Counted from the stretch's first letter, positions 46,531 through 56,326 are shown. The stretch: 64,000 nucleotides of DNA from Marinilactibacillus sp. Marseille-P9653 (GCF_916618885.1 NZ_CAKAKH010000001.1:2093309-2157308), one strand, 5' to 3'. The notes: generated from the letters alone by a model not told the origin. Numbers and translations: made by a program.

Positions 46531-46589
46531 TCGGCAATTATAAGTATACTATAGAAAGAACAAGATATCCAGTGCATTTTTAAAAATTC

Positions 46590-47864
46590 TTAACCTTTCA
46601 ACTGAATATTCTCGAAAATCATACCGCTTTTAGGAGTGGTCGGCATATTGACTAGGCTGAATCCACTGTCTTGTTCTGGTAAAGTATAGTCAATTTTGTT
46701 AACTAGAAAATCTGTGACGATCTCCATCGCGCGAACGGTATTCCATTCTCCTGGGCACCGGTGACCACTTGCATAACTGCCCCCACCTTGTGCAACTAAT
46801 TTGAATTGTATCTGATCTGTTGGACTCTGGTGCCAATCACTGAATCGCTCCGGTTTGAATTGATCCGGATCTTCCCAGATTCTTGGATCATGATTCGTCC
46901 CATAGAAGTCAAATATTGCCAATGTATCTTTCTCAAACTGATACCCGTTCCAAACAAAGTCTTTACGTGTGATTGCACCATTGAAAGGAAAGAACGGATA
47001 ATAGCGTCTAATTTCCTGAATAAACATATGCAGATAATAAGGATTATCTCCATTTAAATTTGATTTTTCTTCTGGAAATTGCTGTAGTGTCAATGCTGTA
47101 AAGGCGAAATAAAGCGCTATGGCTACCGAGGGTCTAATGACGTTCAGTAATTCAACCGCAGCTGTCTTAAGATCCATCTTTTCGCCATTTAATTCTTGAT
47201 GCCATGAAATTTGATAAAGCGCTGTTTCTTCAACAGGATGCAGTTCCCCGTTTCTGACTTGGTCAATCAAATCTGCAATCCACTTTTCTCCCTGTTTTCT
47301 ACCAATGCGACCTTCAATATGTCTTTTACTGACCGCAACAGGTGATTCGATCATACTGATCAGTTGTTTTGTACGTTTTTCTACTTCCTTGTTTTTCAGC
47401 GGCACCCCGCACCATTCACAAGCTGCTTTTGTTAATACTTTCTGGCTTTCTTCATAGAAGTTGATGGAGTCTTTAGTAATCCACTCTTTTGTAGCCATAT
47501 AAAGGTGCTTCTCAACAAGCTTTGCCCATATTTCAATCCGTTCTTTGGACATTAAATCCATAAACAACTTTTTACGGTGACGATGAGCTTCATCGTCTAT
47601 CTGCTGTACACCGCCCTTACCTAGTAAAGTAGCTACTGCCGGTTCTGGTGCCGCCCCTTCTCTTTTAAACTTATCTTCATCGTAAAATAACTCAGCTGCT
47701 TCTTCTCCACCTAACAAAATCGCTTCTTGTCCAAGTAAACGTGTCTTGACTGCATCAGACTGATAGATTTTCAATCGGTTTGGGACATAAAGGTATCCTT
47801 CACGCAATACACTTAATCCGTTCTCAAGTCCTTCTTCTTTTGGAAATGGTCTAATCTCTTGCAT
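46590..47864 (-). CDS. CYP152-type cytochrome P450 (fatty-acid peroxygenase)
   Basis: A 424-residue soluble P450 of the CYP152 group (Bacillus BS-beta, Jeotgalicoccus OleT). These use H2O2 directly to hydroxylate or decarboxylate fatty acids. The heme cysteine is in ASGHRCPGEW (about residue 365). The substrate-carboxylate arginine is in NVIRPSVAIALY (about 240). At the position that is His in OleT and Gln in BS-beta, this protein has Gln87 (KGGVQQID), which argues for hydroxylation over alkene formation. No redox partner is adjacent, consistent with peroxygenase use. It is uncommon in lactic acid bacteria and may be acquired. It is transcribed separately from its neighbours. Confidence 0.9.
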   Translation of the reverse strand: MQEIRPFPKEEGLENGLSVLREGYLYVPNRLKIYQSDAVKTRLLGQEAILLGGEEAAELFYDEDKFKREGAAPEPAVATLLGKGGVQQIDDEAHRHRKKLFMDLMSKERIEIWAKLVEKHLYMATKEWITKDSINFYEESQKVLTKAACEWCGVPLKNKEVEKRTKQLISMIESPVAVSKRHIEGRIGRKQGEKWIADLIDQVRNGELHPVEETALYQISWHQELNGEKMDLKTAAVELLNVIRPSVAIALYFAFTALTLQQFPEEKSNLNGDNPYYLHMFIQEIRRYYPFFPFNGAITRKDFVWNGYQFEKDTLAIFDFYGTNHDPRIWEDPDQFKPERFSDWHQSPTDQIQFKLVAQGGGSYASGHRCPGEWNTVRAMEIVTDFLVNKIDYTLPEQDSGFSLVNMPTTPKSGMIFENIQLKG

Positions 47865-47975
47865 ACATACTTTCCCCCTTGGAATATTTGAACTCCATTC
47901 GATTATCTTGCTTCTCGTTCAAGTATAATTTTAATGAAAACAGAGTTTCAAATGATATTCCTTATAATCCCAATT

Positions 47976-48054
47976 AAAAAAATTATGTACGCTCGCTTGG
48001 ATATCCAAGATCATGATTATGTTTACTTCGCTTTATTCCACCAATATACATAAT
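47976..48054 (-). terminator. Terminator-like stem after the GNAT gene
   Basis: ATTATGTA and TACATAAT arms are followed by a run of T on the minus strand. Inside is a perfect CTTGGATATCCAAG palindrome (hairpin). Confidence 0.5.
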
Positions 48055-48075
48055 CTGGTCATTCCTATTTTTTCA

Positions 48076-48645
48076 TCAACTATCCTGATTTGCTCGATAC
48101 TCTTTTTTTAACATAGAATAATAGACGTCATTCACATAAGTTCCTTCGTGATCTTTACTCGCATGTCTCAAAGTGCCTTCTTTTGTCATACCTAGTCGCT
48201 GCATCACCTTGCCAGAAGCTGCATTCCGCTCATCATGCAGTGCATAGATCCTTTCAAGACCTAATGTCTCAAAGCCCAATTTAATTAGAGCCTTACCAGC
48301 TTCCGTCATATACCCTTTACCATGATAGGCTTTATTCATGATATAGCCTATTTCTGCTTGAAACTGTTTTTCTTGTGCTCTCAAATCAATCGTTCCAATC
48401 ATTTTCCCTGTTTCTTTTACTTCCATTGCGTATTTTCCAATTGGATCTTTTAAGAAATAGGCCACGATATTATCTTCGGTGTCTTCAACAGACTGGTGAA
48501 TTTCTTTGAAAACGTAGAAGACCGTTTGTTCGTCAGATGCGTATTCATACATGTCTTCCGCATCATCTAAAGTTACTGGACGTAACAAAAGTCGGTCCGT
48601 TTCAATTGTATGATGTTTTATGTAGATTGTATCTAGTTTTGCCAT
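48076..48645 (-). CDS. GNAT acetyltransferase (RimJ/RimL type)
   Basis: A 189-residue N-acetyltransferase. The N-terminal TIETDRLLLRPVTLDDAEDM is typical of RimJ/L proteins. The acetyl-CoA loop is GYIMNKAYHGKGYMTEAGKA and the C-terminal motif is NAASGKVMQRLGMTKEGTLR. Substrate could be a ribosomal protein or a small molecule. AAGGAG lies eight bases before the ATG at 48645; the frame is open to a GTG that abuts the site. Confidence 0.88.
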   Translation of the reverse strand: MAKLDTIYIKHHTIETDRLLLRPVTLDDAEDMYEYASDEQTVFYVFKEIHQSVEDTEDNIVAYFLKDPIGKYAMEVKETGKMIGTIDLRAQEKQFQAEIGYIMNKAYHGKGYMTEAGKALIKLGFETLGLERIYALHDERNAASGKVMQRLGMTKEGTLRHASKDHEGTYVNDVYYSMLKKEYRANQDS

Positions 48646-48811
48646 TCTTTTCACTCCTTGATTTTTTAATCATTTTATCATAAAAAAAGGAACATTTTCA
48701 CCTATTCATATTATCACTTTTAATATAGGATATTCTCTGTTTATCATCATTAGAATATGGTAAGCTAAATTTATGGATACATACATTAAACTACCCTGAG
48801 GAGGAAAAAAG

Positions 48812-50626
48812 ATGAATCTTAAAAAGGCACAATTTGAACAGTTTTTTCACACGAATCGTATCGGTACTTTCACAATTGCAAGTGATGAAACGAAGCTCAT
48901 TTATATGACAGATATTTCCGGGGATCCGAACCTCTGGGCAATTGATTTAAAAGAAAGTGCGTCTCCTTACTTGTTTTCCAAGTATGATGAATCGATTTCA
49001 TTTGTTCAGATCAGTCCAGATCACTCTTATGTTTTGGCAGGGTTTGATAAAGATGGGGACGAAAATACTCAGATTTACGTACTTCCGAGTCAAGGTGGCT
49101 ATCCAGAACCACTTGTTACAGGAGATCCTACTGATAAATTTTATTTTGCTGAACTCTCAGAAGATGGTACTCGACTGTACTATACAACTTCAAAAGAAAA
49201 TCCCAATTTCCTTTCTACCTATGTTAGAGATTTAGAAACAGGGCAAGACACGTTGATCGAAAAAGGTGAAAAAGCACCGACTTACCTGACGGCCGTTTCG
49301 AAAGATGAAAAGGTGTTTGTCTTTACCAAAATGTATTCAAATACCAGTCAATTCGCTTATCTTAAAACAGGCGAAGAAACGATTCCTTTACTCCCTAAAA
49401 ATACTGAAACACCCTATACCATTAGCAACACGACCATTACAGATGATCTCAAGGTATACTTCACTACAGATTATATGAATGAACAGTGTCATCTCGTTCG
49501 CTACGATATCGAAACAAAAGAAAGCGAGACTGTTCTTTCTTTTAAAAATGAAAGTATCTCGGAGGCTATCTGGCATAAAGAATCGGAAACTTTTGTGTTG
49601 ATGACGACTTCAGGTACAACAGACAATCTTTATCGGTTTGATCCGTCCACTCAAGACGTGGAAGAACTGGTTGCGCCTATCCATGTCATTAATGAAATCA
49701 AAATCGCTAAGAATGGTACGATTTATCTTTCAGGGTCTAGTCCCGTCATGCCGGTTAACCTATTTCGTTCAGTTGATGGTACTCACTGGGAGTCATTAAC
49801 TGAAAACCGCGTATTAGGAATTGAATCAACAGAAATGGTTCAACCAGAGACCGTTTCTTTTCCCTCATTTGATGGACTGGAAATAGAAGCACTACTTTTT
49901 AAAGCAGATAAGGAAAAAGCAAATGGTTATACGATTTTTTGGCCTCACGGTGGTCCTCAGGCAGCAGAACGACAAAGTTTCCGGTCGATTTTTCAAGCAT
50001 TACTTTATAATGGCTATTCTCTTTTCGCACCGAATTTCCGTGGAAGTACGGGCTATGGGAAGACTTTTACAACACTCATTGAACAGGACTGGGGCAACGC
50101 TCCGCGTCTAGATAACGTCGCAGCCATTGAATGGCTATTTGACCAAAAAATCGCCACCAGAGATTCTCTGTTTTTAGTTGGTGGCAGTTATGGTGGCTAT
50201 ATGAGTCTATTGCTCCATGGACGCCATCCAGAATACTTCCAAGCAGTGGTTGATTTGTTCGGTCCTTCTAATTTATTTTCTTTTTATGAGTCTGTTCCAG
50301 CTCACTGGAAGCCCATTATGACCTTATGGCTTGGAGATCCAGTGAAAGACAGAGCGAAATTTATAGAAGATTCCCCTATTACTTACTTGGAGACCATGAC
50401 CAAACCTATGTTAGTGGTTCAAGGTGCAAAAGATCCTAGAGTGGTAAAAGAAGAATCAGATCAAATCGTAGAAAAACTTAAAGAAAAGCAAAGAGATGTT
50501 ACGTACCTTGTTTTAGAGAATGAAGGACATGGATTTGCTAAAAAAGAAAACGAAATTGCGGTATACAAAAAAGTCATGAGCTTTTTAAAACAGCATCAAA
50601 CATCTTCTGAAACTACTACTGTATAA
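48812..50626 (+). CDS. S9 family serine peptidase (prolyl oligopeptidase / acylaminoacyl-peptidase like)
   Basis: A 604-residue protein with an N-terminal beta-propeller (about 1-340, with TolB/WD40-like repeats such as DETKLIYMTDISGDPNLWAI) and a C-terminal alpha/beta hydrolase. The nucleophile is in GGSYGGYMSLL (about 460), the aspartate in VVQGAKDPRV, and the histidine in ENEGHGFAKKEN. It would cleave short peptides in the cytoplasm, as no signal peptide is seen. GAGGAGG precedes the ATG. It stands alone between divergent and convergent neighbours. Confidence 0.92.
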   Translation: MNLKKAQFEQFFHTNRIGTFTIASDETKLIYMTDISGDPNLWAIDLKESASPYLFSKYDESISFVQISPDHSYVLAGFDKDGDENTQIYVLPSQGGYPEPLVTGDPTDKFYFAELSEDGTRLYYTTSKENPNFLSTYVRDLETGQDTLIEKGEKAPTYLTAVSKDEKVFVFTKMYSNTSQFAYLKTGEETIPLLPKNTETPYTISNTTITDDLKVYFTTDYMNEQCHLVRYDIETKESETVLSFKNESISEAIWHKESETFVLMTTSGTTDNLYRFDPSTQDVEELVAPIHVINEIKIAKNGTIYLSGSSPVMPVNLFRSVDGTHWESLTENRVLGIESTEMVQPETVSFPSFDGLEIEALLFKADKEKANGYTIFWPHGGPQAAERQSFRSIFQALLYNGYSLFAPNFRGSTGYGKTFTTLIEQDWGNAPRLDNVAAIEWLFDQKIATRDSLFLVGGSYGGYMSLLLHGRHPEYFQAVVDLFGPSNLFSFYESVPAHWKPIMTLWLGDPVKDRAKFIEDSPITYLETMTKPMLVVQGAKDPRVVKEESDQIVEKLKEKQRDVTYLVLENEGHGFAKKENEIAVYKKVMSFLKQHQTSSETTTV

Positions 50627-50640
50627 ATATATTCCAAACA

Positions 50641-50683
50641 AAAAGAAGCGACCCGCTTACGTAATAGCGAGTCGCTTCTTTTT
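50641..50683. terminator. Bidirectional terminator between S9 peptidase and ABC permease
   Basis: AAGAAGCGAC pairs with GTCGCTTCTT (10 bp) with an inner CGCT/AGCG stem. T-runs follow on both strands, between convergent genes. Confidence 0.9.
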
Positions 50684-50686
50684 AGT

Positions 50687-51967
50687 TTAAGCTTTATTCA
50701 TTTTTTTAGCTTTCCGGTTACTCTTCATCACAGTGTAAGACCGTTTCATTGTTCCAATAATGCCTGAGTCTGAATAAATCAGTACATTTGCGCGGTAAAA
50801 TGCTAAAGATACCGCCGTTAATAATACTGTAAAGGCTACTGTACCCACAATCGAAATCCAAATCTCAACTGTCCCAACTGTTTCAGAAGCAATTCTAAAA
50901 GGCATTACAAAAGGTGTGAACAGCGGAATATAAGAGAATATAACAGGTAAAATATTATCTGGAGAGATGAAAGCAAACATCCCTACATAGAACCCAGCTA
51001 ACGCAATCATAACGATTGGTGTTACAGCTTTATTCACATCTTCCATTTTAGACGCCAGAGATCCAAAGAAAGCAGCTAGAATGACATACATCAATACTCC
51101 TGTAATAAAGAAGATGATTGTATAACCTAGCAGTTGCTGAATGACATCCCAGATATCAATCGAACGGATTATCTCTTGTACAAATGCGATATCTTTTGCA
51201 AAGAAATATCCAACGACTCCAACAACCACATATACAGCAATTTGAGTCAGTATGACTAGAATAACACCTGCCAGCTTACCAAAGAAATGGTTACCTGCTG
51301 TCGCACTGGATAAAATGACTTCCATAATACGAGTGCCTTTTTCATTGGCAACTTCTTCAGCGATAATAGAAGCATAAGTCATAATAAAAATAAAGATTCC
51401 GATACAGACAAAGTAAGCGCCAAATTCTTGCACGAATGTATCATTGTTTTCTTCAGTCGTCAGTATGCCATCTTCGACTGTAATGATAGATTCTTCTACT
51501 TCTACCGGCTCAGATAAGGACATCACTTCTTCTTGCGATAATCCCAACTCACCGGCTCTTAACATCGCTTGATAAGTTGCTAGTTGTTCATTCAATAATG
51601 GAACATAATCAGTTAATGAATCTGTATGGGAAAGTCTGGCTTGAATTGAACCTGCGCTCTCATCTACAGTTAAGTATCCATCTAGCGATTCATCCACCAA
51701 TGCCTCTTCAGCCTCTTCTTGAGTGGTAATGTCTGCTTGAACATCAAATGGGCTACCTTCCTGACTCAGCACTTCTTGGATGCCTGGACTTTCAGATATT
51801 ACCGCAATAGTTGGTGCTTCAGCATTTTCCGCTTCTTGTGATGTGAAATACCCAATCGCAATGGCAATTCCAGCAACAATGAGGGGTGATAAGACCATGA
51901 TCAGGAATCCGAAAGATTTAACATTTTTCTTGTACACTTCTTTTGTAATAATCCAGAATTTATTCAT
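50687..51967 (-). CDS. ABC transporter permease (NatB/YhaP type)
   Basis: A 426-residue ABC-2 type permease. It has one N-terminal transmembrane helix, a large extracytoplasmic loop (about 45-190, acidic) and five or so C-terminal helices. EEVANEKGTRIMEVILSS followed by TAGNHFFGKLAGV is a family motif. Such NatAB-like systems export sodium or cationic toxicants. The ATG at 51967 overlaps the ATPase gene by eight bases. Confidence 0.88.
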   Translation of the reverse strand: MNKFWIITKEVYKKNVKSFGFLIMVLSPLIVAGIAIAIGYFTSQEAENAEAPTIAVISESPGIQEVLSQEGSPFDVQADITTQEEAEEALVDESLDGYLTVDESAGSIQARLSHTDSLTDYVPLLNEQLATYQAMLRAGELGLSQEEVMSLSEPVEVEESIITVEDGILTTEENNDTFVQEFGAYFVCIGIFIFIMTYASIIAEEVANEKGTRIMEVILSSATAGNHFFGKLAGVILVILTQIAVYVVVGVVGYFFAKDIAFVQEIIRSIDIWDVIQQLLGYTIIFFITGVLMYVILAAFFGSLASKMEDVNKAVTPIVMIALAGFYVGMFAFISPDNILPVIFSYIPLFTPFVMPFRIASETVGTVEIWISIVGTVAFTVLLTAVSLAFYRANVLIYSDSGIIGTMKRSYTVMKSNRKAKKMNKA

Positions 51968-52859
51968 GTTTTTCACCTGCCATCTGTTTAAAGATTTCTT
52001 CTAGTGTCGGTGGCTGTTGGCTAAATGTTGTAATATAGCCATTCTTTGTTGCTGCATCAAAGATGGCTTTTCCGTCTTCTGCATGATTTAATTTTACTTC
52101 TGTGATTTCATCTTTATTGATACGCGCACTTTCTACACCTGGAAATTGGTGTAATTCTTCAAGTGTAAGTGGCGATTCAAGGAATAATTTCGTTCTTCCA
52201 AAGGTTTCTCTGATTTCTTTAATAGAACCTTCTAGTATCTGCTTACCATCTTTGAGCATAATCAGACTATCGCACAGTTCTTCAACATTATTCATATTAT
52301 GACTAGAAAAAATAATACTTGCACCATTTTTTTGTGCTTCTTTGATTCCTTCTTCAAGTAAATCGGCATTTACAGGATCCAAACCACTGAACGGCTCATC
52401 TAAAATGATCAGTTCCGGCTGATGAATCAATGTTGTAATCAATTGAACTTTTTGTTGATTCCCTTTGGATAGCGTTTTAACTTTGTCCCCTTTTTTACCC
52501 TTCACTTCGAATTTCTTCAGCCATACATCAATCAATGGCTTGATTTCTTTTTTTGACTTTCCTCTTAACTGCGCAAAGTATAAAATCTGATTTTCTATTG
52601 ATACTTTGGAATATAGTCCTCTCTCTTCTGGTAAGTATCCGATCTGGTTGAAAACGCGGTTGGTTAAGGCTTGGCCTTTCCATAGAACTTCTCCTTGGTC
52701 TGGAGTGAGTAAATCTAGTATCATACGGAACGTTGTTGTTTTCCCCGCTCCGTTTTGACCAATCAGTCCCATGATTTCGCCTTTATCGATTTTGAATCCG
52801 ATATCATCAACGGCTGTTACGTCTCCGAAGGTCTTTCGAAGATTATGAACTTCTAGCAT
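51960..52859 (-). CDS. ABC transporter ATP-binding protein (NatA/YhaQ type)
   Basis: A 299-residue ATPase with Walker A GQNGAGKTTTF, signature LSKGNQQKVQLI and Walker B LIILDEPFSGLDPVN, and the accessory C-terminal domain (about 215-299) found in this subfamily. It precedes and overlaps its permease. Export of ions or antimicrobial compounds is the probable role. Confidence 0.9.
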   Translation of the reverse strand: MLEVHNLRKTFGDVTAVDDIGFKIDKGEIMGLIGQNGAGKTTTFRMILDLLTPDQGEVLWKGQALTNRVFNQIGYLPEERGLYSKVSIENQILYFAQLRGKSKKEIKPLIDVWLKKFEVKGKKGDKVKTLSKGNQQKVQLITTLIHQPELIILDEPFSGLDPVNADLLEEGIKEAQKNGASIIFSSHNMNNVEELCDSLIMLKDGKQILEGSIKEIRETFGRTKLFLESPLTLEELHQFPGVESARINKDEITEVKLNHAEDGKAIFDAATKNGYITTFSQQPPTLEEIFKQMAGEKHE

Positions 52860-53051
52860 TCTATCCTTCCTTTCTTATTTTTTTATGTATGATTATCCAG
52901 CATTATTCCCTGGACTCTGAATTCATTGTACTATTGTTTCTTTTTGAATGCATCCGTCTAGAGGATGAAATTTCATAAAAAAGTCATACTTTCTCATTAT
53001 ACATGTATTTTACTGGAATGGCATTTTCTTGACCAGTAACTTCTTTATTAC

Positions 53052-53087
53052 AAAAAAAACTTGATCGAATGCGATCAAGTTTTTTTG
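53052..53087 (-). terminator. Terminator after ilvE
   Basis: ACTTGATCG with CGATCAAGT around AATG or CATT, with eight consecutive T on the minus strand (and seven on the plus strand), 11 nt after the ilvE stop. Confidence 0.9.
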
Positions 53088-53098
53088 CTACTTTGCCA

Positions 53099-54130
53099 TT
53101 ATACTTTTTCTATCCAGCCTTCAGGTGCTTCTATGTCTCCAGTTTGAATCCCAACGAGTTCATTGTACAAACGTTTTGTTACTGGACCTACTTCTGTTTC
53201 TGAATAAAACACATGGAAGTTGTCTTTAATTTGCAAGCCGCCGATTGGTGCAATGACTGCCGCTGTTCCACATGCGCCAGCTTCTTTGAACTGATCAAGT
53301 TGATCAACATAGACGTCTCCTTCAGAGACTTTCAAGTTCAGACGGTTCTCTGCTAACCAAAGTAAAGAATATTTTGTAATACTCGGTAGAATAGAAGAAG
53401 ATTTTGGTGTAATAAACAAATCATCTTTTGTAATTCCGAAAAAGTTTGCTGCGCCTACTTCTTCTATTTTAGTATGCGTTTCAGGATCTAGATATACTGC
53501 ATCACTGAAACTACGTTCTTTTGCTTCTTTTCCTGGCAGCAAGCTACCAGCATAATTTCCTCCGACTTTAGCTGCTCCTGTTCCTTTTGGTGCAGCACGA
53601 TCATAATCGGTTACTAAGAAATTCGTTGGTTTCAATCCACCTTTAAAATAAGGGCCAACCGGCATAACAAATGCAGAAAAGATATATTCATCTGCAGGTT
53701 TAACACCAATATTATCTCCTGTACCTATGATGAAAGGACGAATGTAAAGAGAACTTCCTGTACCATATGGAGGAACCCAAGCTTCATTTGCTTTAACCAC
53801 TTTTTTAACAGCCTCTACAAATTTTTCTTCTGGAAAAACGGGCATGAGCAGTCGCTCGCAGCTCATCTTCATTCGCTTAGCATTTTCATATGGGCGAAAT
53901 AACTGAATCGATCCATCAGCTGTTCGATATGCTTTTAACCCCTCAAAGCATTGTTGTCCATAATGAAGTGCTGTCGATCCTTCTGAGATGTGAAGTTGAT
54001 TGTCTTTTGTTAGTTCTCCCTCATCCCATGCACCTTCTTTGTAGTGAGAGATAAATCGGTAATCTGTTTTGATATATGAGAATCCTAACTCTTCCCATTT
54101 AATCGTTTCTGGTCTTAATGCTTCTGTCAT
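53099..54130 (-). CDS. ilvE: Branched-chain amino acid aminotransferase
   Basis: A 343-residue class IV PLP aminotransferase that interconverts Leu, Ile and Val with their 2-keto acids. The PLP lysine is in [20 protein letters not shown] (about residue 200), and [14 protein letters not shown] and [13 protein letters not shown] are diagnostic. It lies 39 nt downstream of the EIIC-like gene on the same strand. Together they may once have been controlled by the branched-chain attenuator at 56.3-56.5 kb, now cut off by IS30. Confidence 0.96.
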   Translation of the reverse strand: MTEALRPETIKWEELGFSYIKTDYRFISHYKEGAWDEGELTKDNQLHISEGSTALHYGQQCFEGLKAYRTADGSIQLFRPYENAKRMKMSCERLLMPVFPEEKFVEAVKKVVKANEAWVPPYGTGSSLYIRPFIIGTGDNIGVKPADEYIFSAFVMPVGPYFKGGLKPTNFLVTDYDRAAPKGTGAAKVGGNYAGSLLPGKEAKERSFSDAVYLDPETHTKIEEVGAANFFGITKDDLFITPKSSSILPSITKYSLLWLAENRLNLKVSEGDVYVDQLDQFKEAGACGTAAVIAPIGGLQIKDNFHVFYSETEVGPVTKRLYNELVGIQTGDIEAPEGWIEKV

Positions 54131-54169
54131 AAACTTGTTTCCCCTATTCTTTAATAAATTTAATGACCC

Positions 54170-55183
54170 TTAACTAACTTCTAGTGCCATATCTCCAACC
54201 TTTATAGCTGATGCAGAATACAATAATTTATTCACGAACAGCGTAATCACGATAGGCAGAATGGCTCCACATAACAAGTATACACCAAATACTTGCAGAC
54301 CTGAATTGTTGATTACCCATAGTGGTGCTACGCCGGCGGCAAAACCAACACCCCCCATTTCTGGAATGGTTTCAAATCCAAAAAGCACTGTTGCAATGGG
54401 TCCACATATAGCAGAAGCAATCGTTGGTCCAATTAGTATTTTAGGATTCTTAATGATATTTGGTAGTTGTACCTTTGGTGTACACAAGCCTTGAGCAATG
54501 TAACCACCTAAGTTATTCTCTTTCATTGAAAGAATCGAGAACACAAAGTATTGTGCAGTAGTTCCAATCAGCATAGCCCCACTTGCCATCGGGCTAAGTG
54601 CCAGTGCGATGGACAAGGCTGCTGAAGATAGTGGTGACATTAGGAATAGACCGAATAAGACAGCCATTACAGATGAGCCAATCACCGGACTTCCAGCTAC
54701 TGCCCCTGACACGGTTTCACTAACGGCTAGTAATATGGGTTGGATGACCTGAGCGAGACCCATTCCCGCTATACCTCCACCTAGTAAAGACAACGTCGGT
54801 ATAGACATCATATCTAGTGGGGAAGTACCTGTTAATTTTTTACCGATCCAAGTTGCGATAACCCCGGCAATCAATGCACCGATTGGATCTCCCCCTACAA
54901 TCGTGAACCCGGCATCTGTAGCTGTCAGCGCTCCACCACCAATGGTTGAAGCAGCCATTGCCGAAAATAGTGTTAAACTATTAGCTTGCATATTAAAGGC
55001 AATCCCTGCACCCAAAGCCGGTGCAAGAAGTACGCGCGTAAAACTTCCTATAGTCACTAGAATAGGTAAATTAAACATATCTCCTAACGTTCCAAATAAA
55101 AAGCCGATTCCTATTGTTACAAAAATAGCATTCGCAACTCCCGATGATACCTTTAATACGTTATTCTTTATATACTGTTTCAT
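54170..55183 (-). CDS. PTS-EIIC-like membrane protein (PTS_EIIC_2 family)
   Basis: A 337-residue membrane protein with about nine or ten hydrophobic segments of the PTS_EIIC_2 family. Typical are the Gly-rich FNMQANSLTLFSAMAASTIG, TPKVQLPNIIKNPKILIGPT and GGVGFAAGVAPLWV stretches. No EIIA or EIIB domain is fused or nearby, so sugar phosphotransfer is doubtful and the substrate unknown. AGAGGGGATAGG precedes the ATG. Its position between a branched-chain attenuator and ilvE suggests a link to branched-chain compounds (inference). IS30 lies 45 bp upstream of its start. Confidence 0.75.
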   Translation of the reverse strand: MKQYIKNNVLKVSSGVANAIFVTIGIGFLFGTLGDMFNLPILVTIGSFTRVLLAPALGAGIAFNMQANSLTLFSAMAASTIGGGALTATDAGFTIVGGDPIGALIAGVIATWIGKKLTGTSPLDMMSIPTLSLLGGGIAGMGLAQVIQPILLAVSETVSGAVAGSPVIGSSVMAVLFGLFLMSPLSSAALSIALALSPMASGAMLIGTTAQYFVFSILSMKENNLGGYIAQGLCTPKVQLPNIIKNPKILIGPTIASAICGPIATVLFGFETIPEMGGVGFAAGVAPLWVINNSGLQVFGVYLLCGAILPIVITLFVNKLLYSASAIKVGDMALEVS

Positions 55184-55228
55184 TTGACCTATCCCCTCTC
55201 TTTTTTAACTGATCTTTAATTTATTCCA

Positions 55229-56282
55229 TTTGTCAAATTAAGTTAGACAGTTCTTGTCCATCAATGTGTCTCAAAAATACTTCTAATGGTGTATGGTAGT
55301 TCAAAGATTTTCTTGGAATATGGTTCCTATTTGAAGCGATATTTGAAACAAATGATTGATCTACTTGATTGAAGTCCATTTCTTTAGGGAGACCATCTTT
55401 TCGGAGTAGACCGTTAGAATGTTCATTTAAAGCTCGTTGGGAGGGTGTCCCTGGATCCGCAAAGTAAATCGCTATATCCTGTTGATTACTAATGGATTTC
55501 CAGTTAGAAAATTCTTTTCCACAATCAAACGTGATAGATTTGAAGAGATTTCTTGGAATAGTCTTGAACCAATTATTTACCGCAGCTTCGATATCACGTG
55601 CCTTGCGCCCGTCGGGCTTCAAAGTAATAATGACTTTTGATAATCGTTCGACTAATGTGATCACAGCACTTTTATGATGAACCCCAACGATTGTGTCACC
55701 TTCTAGGTGACCAAATTCTTTTGTAAAATGAGGATAATCATCTAGCCGTTCGGAAATGTTTCTTTTGAATGCTTGCTTACCGCGTCTTTCCTTATGACCA
55801 TTTGGTTTGCGCTTTCCTTTCATCGGAAGCGTTGCTTGATCAAAAAGTCCCTGTTTGAACTGTCGATACAAGGTACGTACAGAGCAAGCGATGGGCTTCT
55901 CTGCACGCCCTATAATGACATCGGGTGTCCATCCTTGAGCAACCATCTTTTGAATGTAAGATTTTTGATCTTGCGGTAAACAAATAGAGCGTCTCCCGCA
56001 CCGTTGTTTATTTTCTTTGTACTGTTTGAAATAATCAAGCGCAGTACATCCTTTCCTTAGGAAAGTAATGACTTTGTGAATCGTTTGACGCGACCGATGG
56101 AGGTAGGTCGAGATCTTCAAGACAGATATATTCTGGTGGAAATAGGCTTCTATCATTACAAGTTCTTCCGTGGTAAGATGGGTGTAGGTCATTCGTGATC
56201 ACTCCTATGTTTTCTTTGGTCGGAAATACATTTTGAGTGTACCACGAATGACTTTTTTAGTTGTCTAGCTTAATTTTACAAT
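55229..56282 (-). mobile_element. IS30-family insertion sequence
   Basis: About 1.05 kb with imperfect terminal inverted repeats. The left end contains TTGTCAAATTAAGTTAGACA (55230 onward). The right end, read inward, contains TTGTAAAATTAAGCTAGACA (ending near 56281). The two match at 18 of 20 positions. One intact transposase gene fills it. I could not find a convincing target duplication, so the ends are good to a base or two only. Confidence 0.88.
55233..56192 (-). CDS. IS30-family transposase
   Basis: A 319-residue transposase. The N-terminal HTH (LTTEELVMIEAYFHQNISVL) is typical of IS30. The DDE residues are in EGDTIVGVHHK (D), TFDCGKEFSNW (D) and ALNEHSNGLLR (E). All three are present, so the enzyme could be active. 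The stop codon lies inside the left inverted repeat. Confidence 0.95.
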   Translation of the reverse strand: MTYTHLTTEELVMIEAYFHQNISVLKISTYLHRSRQTIHKVITFLRKGCTALDYFKQYKENKQRCGRRSICLPQDQKSYIQKMVAQGWTPDVIIGRAEKPIACSVRTLYRQFKQGLFDQATLPMKGKRKPNGHKERRGKQAFKRNISERLDDYPHFTKEFGHLEGDTIVGVHHKSAVITLVERLSKVIITLKPDGRKARDIEAAVNNWFKTIPRNLFKSITFDCGKEFSNWKSISNQQDIAIYFADPGTPSQRALNEHSNGLLRKDGLPKEMDFNQVDQSFVSNIASNRNHIPRKSLNYHTPLEVFLRHIDGQELSNLI

Positions 56283-56293
56283 CGGCGTTATAT

Positions 56294-56326
56294 AAAAAAG
56301 CCAGCCTATGTTTTAAATAGGCCGGC
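56294..56326 (-). terminator. Terminator (3:4 helix) of the branched-chain attenuator
   Basis: GCCGGCCTAT with ATAGGCTGGC around a 7-nt loop, followed by TTTTTT on the minus strand. It ends 11 bp before the IS30 right end. Confidence 0.85.

Noticed and set aside
46590..47864. OleT-like terminal-alkene-forming P450
   Set aside because: The residue at the OleT His85 position is glutamine, as in the hydroxylating BS-beta enzyme.
54170..55183. A full sugar PTS permease
   Set aside because: No EIIA or EIIB domains, no phosphorylation-site histidine or cysteine domain, and no sugar catabolic genes are nearby.
55229..56282. A composite transposon carrying the EIIC-ilvE genes
   Set aside because: Only one IS30 copy is in the window, and no second copy or matching inverted repeats flank ilvE.
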